DNA of 64,000 nucleotides. Origin: Gemmatimonadaceae bacterium (GTDB lineage: Bacteria; Gemmatimonadota; Gemmatimonadetes; Gemmatimonadales; Gemmatimonadaceae). The translations under genes and the position numbers were made by a program. Below, one piece after another: positions 1-8,467 of this stretch. The notes beneath the pieces are model-generated. The model saw only the letters and a program-made list of their open reading frames with translations. It was not told the DNA's origin and ran no database searches. The stretch covers positions 124,001 through 188,000 of the forward strand of contig WYBP01000011.1 of NCBI GenBank assembly GCA_011525845.1. The letters run 5' to 3'. Position 1 is the first letter of the stretch, and each line of letters opens with the position of its first letter.

Positions 1-2237
1 CCGAGCACGAGCCCGATCGCGAGCTGGCGCACGCCGCCGTTCAGGATCAGCCGCAGCACATGCGCGGCGCTGGCGCCGAGCGCCATCCGGATCCCCACCT
101 CGCGCTCCCGGCGGCTCACGGAGAACGACATCACGGCGTAGAGGCCGATCGAGGCGAGGAAGAGCGCGACGAAGCCGAAGGCCATGAACATCGTGCCGAA
201 CACCCGGACGAACCAGAGCGGTTCAGCGATGGCCTGGTCGAGCGTCATCGGCCAGTAGGTCGGAAGGTCGGGGTTGAGGGCGTTCACCTCGCTGCGGATC
301 GGATCCGCCAGCGCCATCGGGGATCCGGTGGCGCGCGCGGCGACGTAGACGAACCGCGACGGCTCCTGCGCGAGCGGCCGGAACACGATCGGTGGCCGTG
401 GGTCCTCCGGGTCGCCGGCGAAGAGGTCGGGCACCACCCCGACCACGGTGGCCCAGGGCGCGGTGCTCCGCGAGTCGCCGAACCGGATGCGGCGGCCCAG
501 CGGGTCCACGCCGGGGAAGTGCTGCCGGGCGAACCGCTCGTTCACCACCGCGACGGGGAGCCCGTCGCCGCGGTCGCTCGCGGCGAGGAAGCGGCCGCTG
601 CGCAGCGGGATGTCGAGCGTCTCGAAGAACCCCGGCGTCACCGCCACCCAGCGCGTGTCGGGGTACTCGCGGTCCTCGGTGTAGGTCGCGCCCTCGAGCG
701 CGAAGCGGGTGCCGTTCAGGCCCTGCTGGGCACCCGGCAGGCCCGAGGCGAGTGCCGCCGCATGCACCCCGGGGAGCGACCCGACGCGCGCGTCCAGCTG
801 CTCGAAGAAGAGGCGCTGCGCCGTGGTGTCGGTGTACGACGACGGGAACCCGATGCGCGTGGTGTAGACGCTGGCCGTCTCGAAGCCGGTGTCCCGCGTG
901 CGCGCGTTCGCGACGCTCTTGATCATGAGACCCGCGGCCACCAGCAGCCCGCAGGAGAGCGCGATCTCGAACACCACGAGCGCCTTGCTGATGCGCCCGA
1001 TCTTGAGGCTCGACGCGCCGCGCGACTCGTCCTTGAGCACCTCGGCGATGTCGGAGCGCGAGGCCTGGTAGGCGGGGATCAGCCCCGAGAGGAGCGTCGC
1101 GAGCAGCGCGACCCCGATCGCGAACACCAGCACCGGCGGGTAGATGCCGATGTCGATGAAGAACGGAGGCTGCGACGACGCGATCGCGCAGTTGAACGCC
1201 CCGACGCTCGCGTAGGCGACGATCACGCCGAGCACGGTGCCCGCCGCCGCGAGCACGAGCGCCTCGGCGAGGAAGATGCGCACGATCGCGCCCCGCGTCG
1301 CGCCGAGCGCGGTCCGCACGCCGACCTCCTTGGTGCGGTGCGCGGCGCGGTCGAGCAGCAGGTTCGCGACGTTGGTGCAGGCGATCAGCAGCACGAAGAA
1401 GACGGCGCCGAGCATGGTGTAGAGGAGCTGGCGCGGTTCGGGCCCGATGGCGGCCTCGGTGAACTCCATCACGATGCCCGAGAAGCCGGCATTCGTCTCG
1501 GGATACTCGGCACCCAGCCGCTGCATGATGGTCGTGACGTCGGCCGCGGCCTGCTCGTGCGTGAGGCCGGGATTGAGCTTGCCCACGGCGGTCACGTAGA
1601 GCCCGTCGCCTCGCGTCCCCACGAGCGGGTCCGTCTGCATCGGGAGCCAGAGCTCGTCCCCCTGCGGGAACCCGAACCCATCGGGCATCACGCCGATCAC
1701 CTCGAAGGGCTCGCCATTCACCCGGATGCTCGTCCCGATCACCGACTCGGCACCGCCGAACCGCGTCTGCCACATGTCGTAGCCGAGCACCGCCACGCGT
1801 GCGCCCTGCGGGGTGTCCTCGCCGGGCCTGAAGTCGCGTCCCAGGAGGGGCTGCACCCCCGTCATCGCGAAGAGCTGCTGCGTGACCCAGGACCCGGAAT
1901 AGCGCTCGGCGCGCAGGTCGCCGCTCACGTTCATCGTGCCACTGGTGTACGCGCCGAACTGGGCGAAGCTCCGCTGCTGCGCCGCGACGTCCACGTAGTC
2001 CTGCAGCGAGAGGTTGCCCCGCTGGATGTTGCGCTCCGGGTTCGTCCGGGAGACCACGGCGATCCGGTCGCCCTCCGGATACGGAAGCCCCTTGAGCAGG
2101 GCCCCGTAGACGATGCTGAACATCATCGTCGTCAGGCCGATCCCGAGCGTGAGCGCGATGACGGAGACCAGCGCGAGTCCGGGGCTCTTGCGGAGGGTGC
2201 GCAGGCCGAGCTTGAGGTCGTTGGCGGCAGAGGACAT
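1..2237 (-). CDS. ABC transporter permease, ADOP (FtsX/MacB) type, 3' end cut by window
   Basis: Reading leftward from ATG at 2237, the frame is open to the window edge, giving 745 residues of an inner-membrane permease whose C-terminus lies outside. Residues about 15-45 form the first membrane helix (PGLALVSVIALTLGIGLTTM). A long extracytoplasmic MacB-type periplasmic core domain follows, then an FtsX domain with FVLLIACTNVANLLL. Near the edge comes the second FtsX block, with the hallmark EREVGIRMALGAS after a copy in the first half (KEVGVRTALGAT). This duplicated layout is the ADOP family, known mainly from Acidobacteria and Gemmatimonadetes and usually about 800 residues long, so only some 60 are missing. 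These permeases pair with a MacB-like ATPase, which is not in view. The substrate is unknown. It starts 65 bp after the HD gene and may share its transcript. Confidence 0.9.
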   Translation of the reverse strand, partial: MSSAANDLKLGLRTLRKSPGLALVSVIALTLGIGLTTMMFSIVYGALLKGLPYPEGDRIAVVSRTNPERNIQRGNLSLQDYVDVAAQQRSFAQFGAYTSGTMNVSGDLRAERYSGSWVTQQLFAMTGVQPLLGRDFRPGEDTPQGARVAVLGYDMWQTRFGGAESVIGTSIRVNGEPFEVIGVMPDGFGFPQGDELWLPMQTDPLVGTRGDGLYVTAVGKLNPGLTHEQAAADVTTIMQRLGAEYPETNAGFSGIVMEFTEAAIGPEPRQLLYTMLGAVFFVLLIACTNVANLLLDRAAHRTKEVGVRTALGATRGAIVRIFLAEALVLAAAGTVLGVIVAYASVGAFNCAIASSQPPFFIDIGIYPPVLVFAIGVALLATLLSGLIPAYQASRSDIAEVLKDESRGASSLKIGRISKALVVFEIALSCGLLVAAGLMIKSVANARTRDTGFETASVYTTRIGFPSSYTDTTAQRLFFEQLDARVGSLPGVHAAALASGLPGAQQGLNGTRFALEGATYTEDREYPDTRWVAVTPGFFETLDIPLRSGRFLAASDRGDGLPVAVVNERFARQHFPGVDPLGRRIRFGDSRSTAPWATVVGVVPDLFAGDPEDPRPPIVFRPLAQEPSRFVYVAARATGSPMALADPIRSEVNALNPDLPTYWPMTLDQAIAEPLWFVRVFGTMFMAFGFVALFLASIGLYAVMSFSVSRREREVGIRMALGASAAHVLRLILNGGVRQLAIGLVL

Positions 2238-2302
2238 CGCGGTCGGGTCTCGGGGGAGGTCGGGCGCTCCTCCCCGCCTACGAGATGGCCGCCGCGCCTG
2301 TT

Positions 2303-2932
2303 TCAGCCGTGCGCGGCCACTGAGCGCGCGAGGTTCGCGCGCGCCTGCGGCTCGAGCGTCCGGCGGAAGTGCTCCGTGGCGTAGAGCCGCGGCCGGGCGA
2401 GGAACGCCTCCAGGACCGCACGGCGCTTGCGGCGGAAGATCGGCATCGGCACCCAGGCGTACTCCTGCCGCACCTCGCGCTCGTACTCGTCGAAGCGCGC
2501 AGGAGGCGCGCCGAGGATGGCGAGGTCGACGTCGGTCAGCAGGGCGGCGTCCCCCTCCAGGGTGCCCTCGGCGTGCCTCGTCGCGAGGATCAGCCCGTGG
2601 ACTCGCGCACGCGCGCCCGGATCGAGTCCCGCGCGCTGCATGGCCTCCGCCGCGAGTGCCGCGCTCCGCTCCTCGTTGTCCCCGCGCCGCGGGTCGTAGA
2701 CCGCGTCGTGGTACCAGAGCGCGAGCTCCACCTCACCCGGCCGCCCGGCATCGGCGCGCACCGCGTCCCAGTGCGCGAAGCACTCGGCGAGGTGACGCCG
2801 GGTGTGGTACGCGCGCTGCGGCTCCGCGTACCGCTGCATCAACTGCCGGAACTCCGCGTCGTCCGCCGCCGCGACGCCGAGCGAGCGCCAGGTCCCGCGC
2901 CATCGCTCGAGCGTCGGAGCGTCGTCCGGCAT
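2303..2932 (-). CDS. HD-domain metal-dependent phosphohydrolase-like protein (COG4339 type)
   Basis: A 209-residue soluble protein with an HD-superfamily metal site: YHTRRH (His43, His47) and WYHDAVYD (His75-Asp76). Arg/Glu-rich helices and a conserved-looking C-terminus (FRRKRRAVLEAFL, LYATEHFR) follow. Length and motifs fit the uncharacterised 'predicted metal-dependent HD phosphohydrolase' family; the substrate is unknown. The start lies 6 bp after the stop of the S41 protease gene, so the two are probably cotranscribed, although no functional link is evident. Family assignment is from motifs, with no experimental function to transfer. Confidence 0.85.
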   Translation of the reverse strand: MPDDAPTLERWRGTWRSLGVAAADDAEFRQLMQRYAEPQRAYHTRRHLAECFAHWDAVRADAGRPGEVELALWYHDAVYDPRRGDNEERSAALAAEAMQRAGLDPGARARVHGLILATRHAEGTLEGDAALLTDVDLAILGAPPARFDEYEREVRQEYAWVPMPIFRRKRRAVLEAFLARPRLYATEHFRRTLEPQARANLARSVAAHG

Positions 2933-2938
2933 CGCGGC

Positions 2939-5900
2939 TCAGCGCACCAGGCGCAGCAGCGCGTTCACCGCGGCGACGAGCTGCTGGTCCTGCCCCTTGC
3001 TCACCTTGTCGTACTCGTTCATCACGAGGATGTCGGGTTCGGTTTGCAGGTTCTCGAGGTAGCGCCCGGTGTTGGCGTCCTTCACGCCGAGCCCCGGTAC
3101 GCCCCACCGGATCCCGCCCTGGAGCGTCTCCCATCCGGCGAAGGTGCAGGTGCCCGGCACCGGCATCCCGACGAGCGGGCCGATCTGCAGGTCCTTATAC
3201 GCGTACGCGTAGCAGTGCCCGTCACTGTAGTTCGCCTCGTTCGCGAGCGAGACGCTCGGCTTGCTCCAGCGGAAGTTCGGCTCGTAGCCGCTGCTCCGCG
3301 TGTCGGTGGTGTAGTCGAAGAAGCGCTTCCCGCTCAGGAACATGGCGAGGTCGGCGACGAGGTCGCCGCCGCCGTTGAAGCGCGTGTCCACCACGATCCC
3401 CTTCTTGAGGGCGTCCTTCCCCATCACCTCCTCGAAGGTGGTGCGGTAGGCACCGTCGTTCATCCCGGGGATGTGCACGTAGCCCAGCTGGCCGTCGCTC
3501 AGGCGCGCGACCTCCTCGCGATTGCGCTTCACGAAGCGCGCGTAGAGGAGCCGCCCCTCCTCGGCCTGGGTGATGGGCTTCACCACGAGTTCGCGCCGCG
3601 CACCGTTCGCCGCGAGGCCGAGCAGCACGTTCTTGCCGTCCTTGCGGTTCAGTTGCTCCGCGATGTCCATCGCCGGCGTGATCGCCACGCCGTCCACCGA
3701 TTCGATGATCGTGCCCGGGGTGACGTTTATCCCCGCCTTGGCGAGCGGACCGTTCTCGAGCACCTCCGTGATCCGCGCGCCCGCCGCGGTGAAGGTCTGG
3801 TCGAGGATCACCCCGAGCGCGGCGGTGGCGTCCGCCATCGGCGCCGTGGAGGTGTAGCGGGCCCCGCTGTGGCTCACGTTCAGCTCGCCGAGCATCTCGG
3901 CGAGCATCTCGGCGAACTCGTACTCGTTGCCGATGTGCGGGAGGTACTTCGCGTAGACCGGGCGGATCGCCTGCCAGTCGACGCCATGGTAGCCGGCCGT
4001 GTAATAGGTGTCGCGCGTCTTGCGCCACACATGGTCGAACATCTCCTCGCGCTCGGCGGCGAGGTCCACGGTCATCTCGCCGCGGAGCGGCACCGCATCG
4101 CGCTTGCCGGACGAGGGGTCGATCCTCGCGATCGAGCCGCCCGTGAGGAGGAAGATGCTCTTCTGCTCCTTGTCCCAGACCATCGTCCCGCCCTGCGCGT
4201 CGAGTGCGACCAGCTGCTTCGTCTCGCGCGTGCGCAGGTTGGTGGTCCAGAGGTTCATCCCGCGCTCGAACCGGGCCAGGTAGTAGAGGTTCTCGCCGTC
4301 CTTGCTCACCAACGCATCGCCGAGCGTGGATGAGTGGATGGTGAGCCGCGCCTTGCGGGCGCCGAGATCGGTGAGGTCGAGGGTGACCGCGGCGGGTCGC
4401 GCGGCGGAATCGGCCTTCCCCTTGGCGGAGTCGGCCTTCGCCTTCGTCGCCTTCGCCTCGGCCTCCGTGACGAGCGCGAGCTCCTCCTTCGTGAGGCGGT
4501 ACCGGTCCCAGGATTCGCGGGTGAGGAAGAGGCCGTAGACGTCCTGCTGCGCGGCGCCACTCTGCGCGACCGACTTGAGGCCGTCGCGATCGCTGAACCA
4601 GAGCATCGCCTGGCCACCGAGGATCCACTTCGCGCGCCCGTCGTTGAAGCCGCTCTCCGTGAGGTTGATGACGCTCCCGCGGCCATCCGCGGCGATCAGG
4701 CCGACCTCGCCCGGCGCGATCCCCGGCACCGAGAGGTCGAAGAGGATCCACTTCCCGTCCGGGCTCCACGAGAACTGGTGGTTCGGGTTGTTCGACCAGA
4801 GCGACCGGTCGTCGAGCAGGGTGCGCGTGGCACCCCCCTGGATCGTCCGCACGCGGAGCGTGTTGCGGTCCTCGATGTACGCCAGCTCCTTCCCGTCCGG
4901 CGAGTACTTCGGCTGGTAGTTCTGCCGGGTGTTCACGACGAGCGGCGACTCGCGCACCACGGTGGAGGCGTAGAAGTAGGGCTCCGCGTCGCGCGTGCGG
5001 CGGACCTCGTAGATCCCCCACTTGGCGTCGCGCTCGGACGCATACGCGATCGCGCTCCCGTCCGGCGAGAACTCGACCCCGACCTCGACGGCCGGCGTGT
5101 TGGTCAGCTGCTTCGTGATCCCGCCCTCCACGGACGCGACGAAGACATCACCGCGGAAGATGAACGCGACCTCCTTGCCGTTCGGCGAGACCGCGAGCTC
5201 GCGCGCGCCGCCGTTCACGGCCACCACCTGGCGGTCGTTCGCCTTGTGGTCCGCGCGGATCGTCACGGCGACGCGCATCGGCCGCTCGCCGGACCGCATG
5301 GTATAGAGCTGCCCGTCGTGGCCGAAGCCGATCGTCCCGTCGTTCGCGGCGCTCAGGAAGCGCACAGGGATTCCGCGGAACTCGGTGAGCTGGCGCGCCT
5401 GTGTGCCATCCAGGTTCCGCCGGTGGACGTTGAAGGTGCCGCTCTCCTCGCTGAGGTAGACCATAGCCCGGTCGCTGTCGACGAGGATCGGGGTGCGGTC
5501 CTCACCGGCGAACGTCGTCACCTTGCGGTGCACCCCGCTGCGGACGTCCATCACCCAGATGTCGCGTGCGATCGCGGAGGTGTGGTGCTTCCGCCAGCTG
5601 TTCTCGCCCCCCTTCTTGTCGTGGTAGATGAGGAACGAGCCGTCCGCGCTGAAGCGCGCGTCCTCGGCGGGCGTGGTGAGGAGCTGGATCGGGCGTCCGC
5701 CGGCGACCGGGACCTGGTAGAGCTCCGGCTGGGATCCCGTCGGATAGAGCCGGTTCTCCGCGGCGTCCATCCGCGCCGCGCCGAACACCACCTGCGCGCC
5801 GCGCGCCGCGAAGCTGTAGGGGAACTCATCGGCGGAGTGGAAGGTGAGGCGCCGCGCCTCGCCACCCACGGCCGGCATCACGAAGAGGTCGAAGTTCCCG

Positions 5901-6172
5901 TTCCGGTCGCTCGCGAAGACGAGCTGCGTGCCGTCCGGACTCCAGACGGGCATCATGTCCTGCGCCGCGTGCTGTGTCAGCTGCGTGGCGACGCCGCCGG
6001 ATGCGGCGACGCGATAGAGATCGCCCTTGTAGGTGAAGGCGATCGACTGGCCGTCGGGGGAGAGCGCCGGGTAGCGCATCCAGCTGGCATCGGATTGCGC
6101 GGCGAGCGGGGTGGCCGCGAGGAACGCGACGAGAGCGGTGGCGGTGGCCGTCAGGGCGGAGCGGAGGAGCAT
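2939..6172 (-). CDS. Tricorn-type S41 protease with PD40 beta-propeller, exported
   Basis: An exported 1077-residue serine protease that probably trims peptides in the periplasm or outside the cell. The open frame reaches 6223, but ATG at 6172 is chosen because it opens directly into a signal peptide (LLRSALTATATALVAFLAAT, then PLAAQ). Residues about 30-560 carry repeated PD40/TolB blades (LSPDGQSIAFTYKGDLY, WSPDGTQLVFASDR). A tricorn C1-like domain, a PDZ domain (ILENGPLAKAGIN region) and the S41 catalytic domain follow. The tricorn tetrad is visible as Ser767-His768 (NVSHSG), Ser983 (NYSDGH) and Glu1040 (ENLQTEPD). The spacings are close to those of archaeal tricorn Ser745/His746/Ser965/Glu1023. 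The Lys/Ala/Asp linker near residue 600 looks unstructured. It leads an operon with the HD gene. Confidence 0.93.
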   Translation of the reverse strand: MLLRSALTATATALVAFLAATPLAAQSDASWMRYPALSPDGQSIAFTYKGDLYRVAASGGVATQLTQHAAQDMMPVWSPDGTQLVFASDRNGNFDLFVMPAVGGEARRLTFHSADEFPYSFAARGAQVVFGAARMDAAENRLYPTGSQPELYQVPVAGGRPIQLLTTPAEDARFSADGSFLIYHDKKGGENSWRKHHTSAIARDIWVMDVRSGVHRKVTTFAGEDRTPILVDSDRAMVYLSEESGTFNVHRRNLDGTQARQLTEFRGIPVRFLSAANDGTIGFGHDGQLYTMRSGERPMRVAVTIRADHKANDRQVVAVNGGARELAVSPNGKEVAFIFRGDVFVASVEGGITKQLTNTPAVEVGVEFSPDGSAIAYASERDAKWGIYEVRRTRDAEPYFYASTVVRESPLVVNTRQNYQPKYSPDGKELAYIEDRNTLRVRTIQGGATRTLLDDRSLWSNNPNHQFSWSPDGKWILFDLSVPGIAPGEVGLIAADGRGSVINLTESGFNDGRAKWILGGQAMLWFSDRDGLKSVAQSGAAQQDVYGLFLTRESWDRYRLTKEELALVTEAEAKATKAKADSAKGKADSAARPAAVTLDLTDLGARKARLTIHSSTLGDALVSKDGENLYYLARFERGMNLWTTNLRTRETKQLVALDAQGGTMVWDKEQKSIFLLTGGSIARIDPSSGKRDAVPLRGEMTVDLAAEREEMFDHVWRKTRDTYYTAGYHGVDWQAIRPVYAKYLPHIGNEYEFAEMLAEMLGELNVSHSGARYTSTAPMADATAALGVILDQTFTAAGARITEVLENGPLAKAGINVTPGTIIESVDGVAITPAMDIAEQLNRKDGKNVLLGLAANGARRELVVKPITQAEEGRLLYARFVKRNREEVARLSDGQLGYVHIPGMNDGAYRTTFEEVMGKDALKKGIVVDTRFNGGGDLVADLAMFLSGKRFFDYTTDTRSSGYEPNFRWSKPSVSLANEANYSDGHCYAYAYKDLQIGPLVGMPVPGTCTFAGWETLQGGIRWGVPGLGVKDANTGRYLENLQTEPDILVMNEYDKVSKGQDQQLVAAVNALLRLVR

Positions 6173-6251
6173 CGGGGTCGGCGGTCCGTGAGAGGGAGAT
6201 GGTGGAACGTACCGCCCTCCCACGGGCGCCGGAACGGGTGACTCCGGCGGC

Positions 6252-6641
6252 TCAGGCTTCCTCTTTCGCTCCGGTGACGATGAAGTAGATGGCCAGCGCG
6301 AGCATCGTCACCTGGAACTCCATCCCGCCCATCGGGTGCGTCTCACTCGGCGTGAACGACCAGCGCGGCCAGTGCACCATGGCGATCGCGCCCATCATCA
6401 CCGGCGCTGCCGCGAGCCCGGAGAGCCGCGTCACGAGGTCGCGCTTGGGCGCCCCCTTGATGCCGCCGACGATCGCCCCGATGCCGGCGAGCGTCTCCGC
6501 GAGGCCGACCAGCACGATCATCATGACCGGGGCGTTCATTCCCGCGGCCATCTCGGCGGGCGCCGCCAGCTTGCCGAGGCCATGGTAGAGGAAGACGGCG
6601 GCGAAGGGGAGGCGCAGCAGCCAGGGGGCGAGTGCCTGCAT
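6252..6641 (-). CDS. DoxX-family membrane protein
   Basis: A 129-residue inner-membrane protein with about four hydrophobic helices and the DoxX-type N-terminus (RLPFAAVFLYHGLGKLAAP). ATG at 6641 is preferred to an upstream in-frame ATG at 6680 because AGGAG lies 7 bases before it and the upstream 13 residues are His/Thr-rich and uncharacteristic. DoxX proteins are linked to thiol or oxidative stress and quinone-associated functions, but roles vary and none can be assigned here. It lies 82 bp downstream of the DDAH gene in the same direction, so cotranscription is possible but not required. Confidence 0.85.
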   Translation of the reverse strand: MQALAPWLLRLPFAAVFLYHGLGKLAAPAEMAAGMNAPVMMIVLVGLAETLAGIGAIVGGIKGAPKRDLVTRLSGLAAAPVMMGAIAMVHWPRWSFTPSETHPMGGMEFQVTMLALAIYFIVTGAKEEA

Positions 6642-6723
6642 CGGAGTGCTCCTGTGTTGGGGATGGGTATGTGTGGCCAATCCCCGCGGGAGCCCCGATG
6701 GTTCCCGCGCCCCGCGACCGCGC

Positions 6724-7497
6724 CTACGCGCGCAGCACCAGCGAGCAGCAGGTCACGGCCCCCTCCGCCTTCGCGATCTCGGTCGCGGGGACGACGTGCA
6801 CCCGGTAGCCTCGGGCCTCGAGCCGTGAGCGCGTCCGCGGGAAGGCATCGGCGAACACCAGCGCGTCGCCGATCCGCAGGACGTTCGCCGCCGACGGCTC
6901 CGCGGGATCCACCGCGATCGTCTCCAGCGGCGCGAACGCCGCCGCGGACACCCAGTCCGGATTGAGCAGGACCGTCCCGTCGTCCACCGCCGTCGCGGCG
7001 GACTTGAGGTGCAGGCACCCCGTCACGTCCACCGCGCGCACCGCGTAGCCGAACGGCGCGAGCTCGGCGCGGAGCTGTGCGATCCCCGCCTCATCCGTGC
7101 GCGAGGTGCGACCGACGAACACCGTGCGCCCCGCGCGGAACACGTCGCCGCCGTCGACGGTCGCCGGCGCGACGATGCGCACCAGCGGACGGAGCGGCGT
7201 GAGGACCTCCTCCACCGCCTTCACCTCGGCGCGACGCGTCGCCGCCCCCGGCCTCGTGATGATCGCCACGTCGTCGAAGACCACGGCGGTGTCCTCGATG
7301 AAGACCGAGTCGGGGAACTCCGGTGCGGGCGCCACCCGGCGGACCTCACAGCCGAGCGCGGTGAGCAGCTGCTCGTACTGATGATGCTGCGCGTGCGCCC
7401 GGCCGACGTCGATGGGGGTGCGCGCGAGGTGCGTGAGCTCGCACTCCGCCAGCCGCGGCGAGACCGCGCGGGTGAAGGCGATCAGGCGCTCCGTCAT
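6724..7497 (-). CDS. Dimethylarginine dimethylaminohydrolase (DDAH)
   Basis: A 257-residue guanidine-modifying enzyme. DDAH hydrolyses N-omega-methylated arginines to citrulline plus methylamine or dimethylamine. Substrate-binding residues seen by motif are Asp63, Glu68-Asp69 in FPDSVFIEDTAVV, Arg88 and Arg130. The catalytic set is Asp115 (VDGGDVF), His163 (GCLHLKS) and Cys250 (AVTCCSLV). The TCCS context matches vertebrate DDAH1 more than plain arginine deiminase. The ATG overlaps the IclR stop (ATGA, 7494-7497), so the pair is translationally coupled. The neighbouring divergent operon has an amine-dehydrogenase-like enzyme, an aminotransferase and a P5C-dehydrogenase-like enzyme that could handle the products. 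A related deiminase with another guanidine substrate cannot be excluded. Confidence 0.88.
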   Translation of the reverse strand: MTERLIAFTRAVSPRLAECELTHLARTPIDVGRAHAQHHQYEQLLTALGCEVRRVAPAPEFPDSVFIEDTAVVFDDVAIITRPGAATRRAEVKAVEEVLTPLRPLVRIVAPATVDGGDVFRAGRTVFVGRTSRTDEAGIAQLRAELAPFGYAVRAVDVTGCLHLKSAATAVDDGTVLLNPDWVSAAAFAPLETIAVDPAEPSAANVLRIGDALVFADAFPRTRSRLEARGYRVHVVPATEIAKAEGAVTCCSLVLRA

Positions 7498-8342
7498 GGG
7501 CGGCGCGCGGGGTGGGCCGCCGCCCAGGACTGCGTGATCGCCGCGGAGGTGACGCGCAGCGCGGGTAGCACCTTCTCCATCATCCAGTCGCGCGCGCCCT
7601 CGCGGAACGGCATCCCCACGTTGAGGGCGGCGATCACGCACCCCGTGCCGTCGCGCACCGGGACCGCGACCGAGCAGAGGCCGAGCTCCATCTCCTGCTC
7701 GGTGCGCGCGAAGCCCTGCTCGCGCACCCGCCGGATCTCGGCGGCGATCGCCGCGGGATCGGTGAGCGTGAACGGCGTGAGCGCCGGGAAGCGCCGGCCC
7801 TTCAGCCAGGCCGCGACCGCGGCGTCGGACTGGCCCGCGAGCAGCACGCGCCCCATCGACGCGCAGTAGGCCGGGAGCCGCGCCCCGACGGTGAGCGTCA
7901 CCGCCATCACCTTCCGCACGGGGATCCGCTGCACGTAGACGATGTCGCGGCCGTCGAGGACGGACATCGAGCACGACTCGTCGACCTCGTCGGCGAGCGC
8001 ACGCATGAGGGGATGCGCGAGCTCGGGGAGTCCGAGCGAGGCGAGGTATCGGTAGCCGAGTTCCAGGGTGCGCGGCGTGAGGAAGAAGAGCCGGTCGCGC
8101 CGCCCGACGAATCCGAGGTACTCGAGCGTCATGAGCAGCCGTCGGACGACGGCCCGGGCGAGTCCCACGCGCTCGGCGATCTCCGAGAGCGACATCTCGG
8201 GGCGGTCGCGATCGAAGGCGCGGATGACGTCGAGCCCCCGCGCGAGGGTCTGGACGTAGTTCGGGGTCTTCTTGAATGGCGGCTCGGCGGCCGGCTCGCG
8301 CAGGGTGCTGGGCACGGGAGATGGTGAAGGTCGGCGAAGCAT
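7494..8342 (-). CDS. IclR-family transcriptional regulator (PcaR/PobR-like)
   Basis: A 282-residue repressor/activator. Residues about 28-90 form the winged helix-turn-helix (YVQTLARGLDVIRAFD, then LSEIAERVGLARAVVRRLL). The rest is the IclR effector-binding domain (SVLDGRDIVYVQRI, GRVLLAG, ELGLCSVAVPVRDGTGCVIAALNV). The YVQTLARGLxVI start resembles the PcaR/PcaU/PobR branch, which senses small carboxylates. ATG 8342 is preferred to ATG 8366 because the palindrome at 8359-8373 would otherwise lie inside the coding region; GTG 8315 is also possible. The stop overlaps the DDAH start by 4 bp. It is divergent from the aldehyde-dehydrogenase operon, the usual IclR layout for autoregulation plus control of the opposite operon. 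Confidence 0.9.
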   Translation of the reverse strand: MLRRPSPSPVPSTLREPAAEPPFKKTPNYVQTLARGLDVIRAFDRDRPEMSLSEIAERVGLARAVVRRLLMTLEYLGFVGRRDRLFFLTPRTLELGYRYLASLGLPELAHPLMRALADEVDESCSMSVLDGRDIVYVQRIPVRKVMAVTLTVGARLPAYCASMGRVLLAGQSDAAVAAWLKGRRFPALTPFTLTDPAAIAAEIRRVREQGFARTEQEMELGLCSVAVPVRDGTGCVIAALNVGMPFREGARDWMMEKVLPALRVTSAAITQSWAAAHPARRP

Positions 8343-8358
8343 AGCGCGGACGCGGAGG

Positions 8359-8373
8359 GTTCGCAATGCGAAC
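8359..8373. promoter_or_regulatory. Perfect 15-bp palindrome, candidate IclR operator 1
   Basis: GTTCGCAATGCGAAC has 7-bp arms around a single central base, 17 bp upstream of the chosen iclR-like ATG in the divergent 125-bp intergenic region. PcaR/PcaU-type IclR regulators bind 15-bp sites of the GTTCG-N5-CGNAC kind (family knowledge). Binding here is inferred, not shown. Confidence 0.6.
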
Positions 8374-8377
8374 AGAC

Positions 8378-8392
8378 GTTCGATGGGTGAAC
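8378..8392. promoter_or_regulatory. Imperfect 15-bp palindrome, candidate IclR operator 2
   Basis: GTTCGATGGGTGAAC repeats the GTTC-N7-GAAC outline of the perfect site, 19 bp further right centre to centre, on nearly the same DNA face. A TATATT stretch at 8402-8407 could be the -10 of the rightward operon, which would put this site across the -35 region. The promoter call is tentative. Confidence 0.5.
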
Positions 8393-8467
8393 CCCATTTC
8401 GTATATTCCGAACCGTGGCCCCCGAGCCCGCGGCGCCGCGAACGGTCCGCCCCAGCCCCACCTGCCG

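Noticed and set aside
60-2384. 774-residue open frame on the plus strand opposite the ADOP permease
   Set aside because: It is His/Arg/Glu-rich with no domain, and the minus frame has clear permease motifs; long antisense frames are expected where third positions are almost all G or C.
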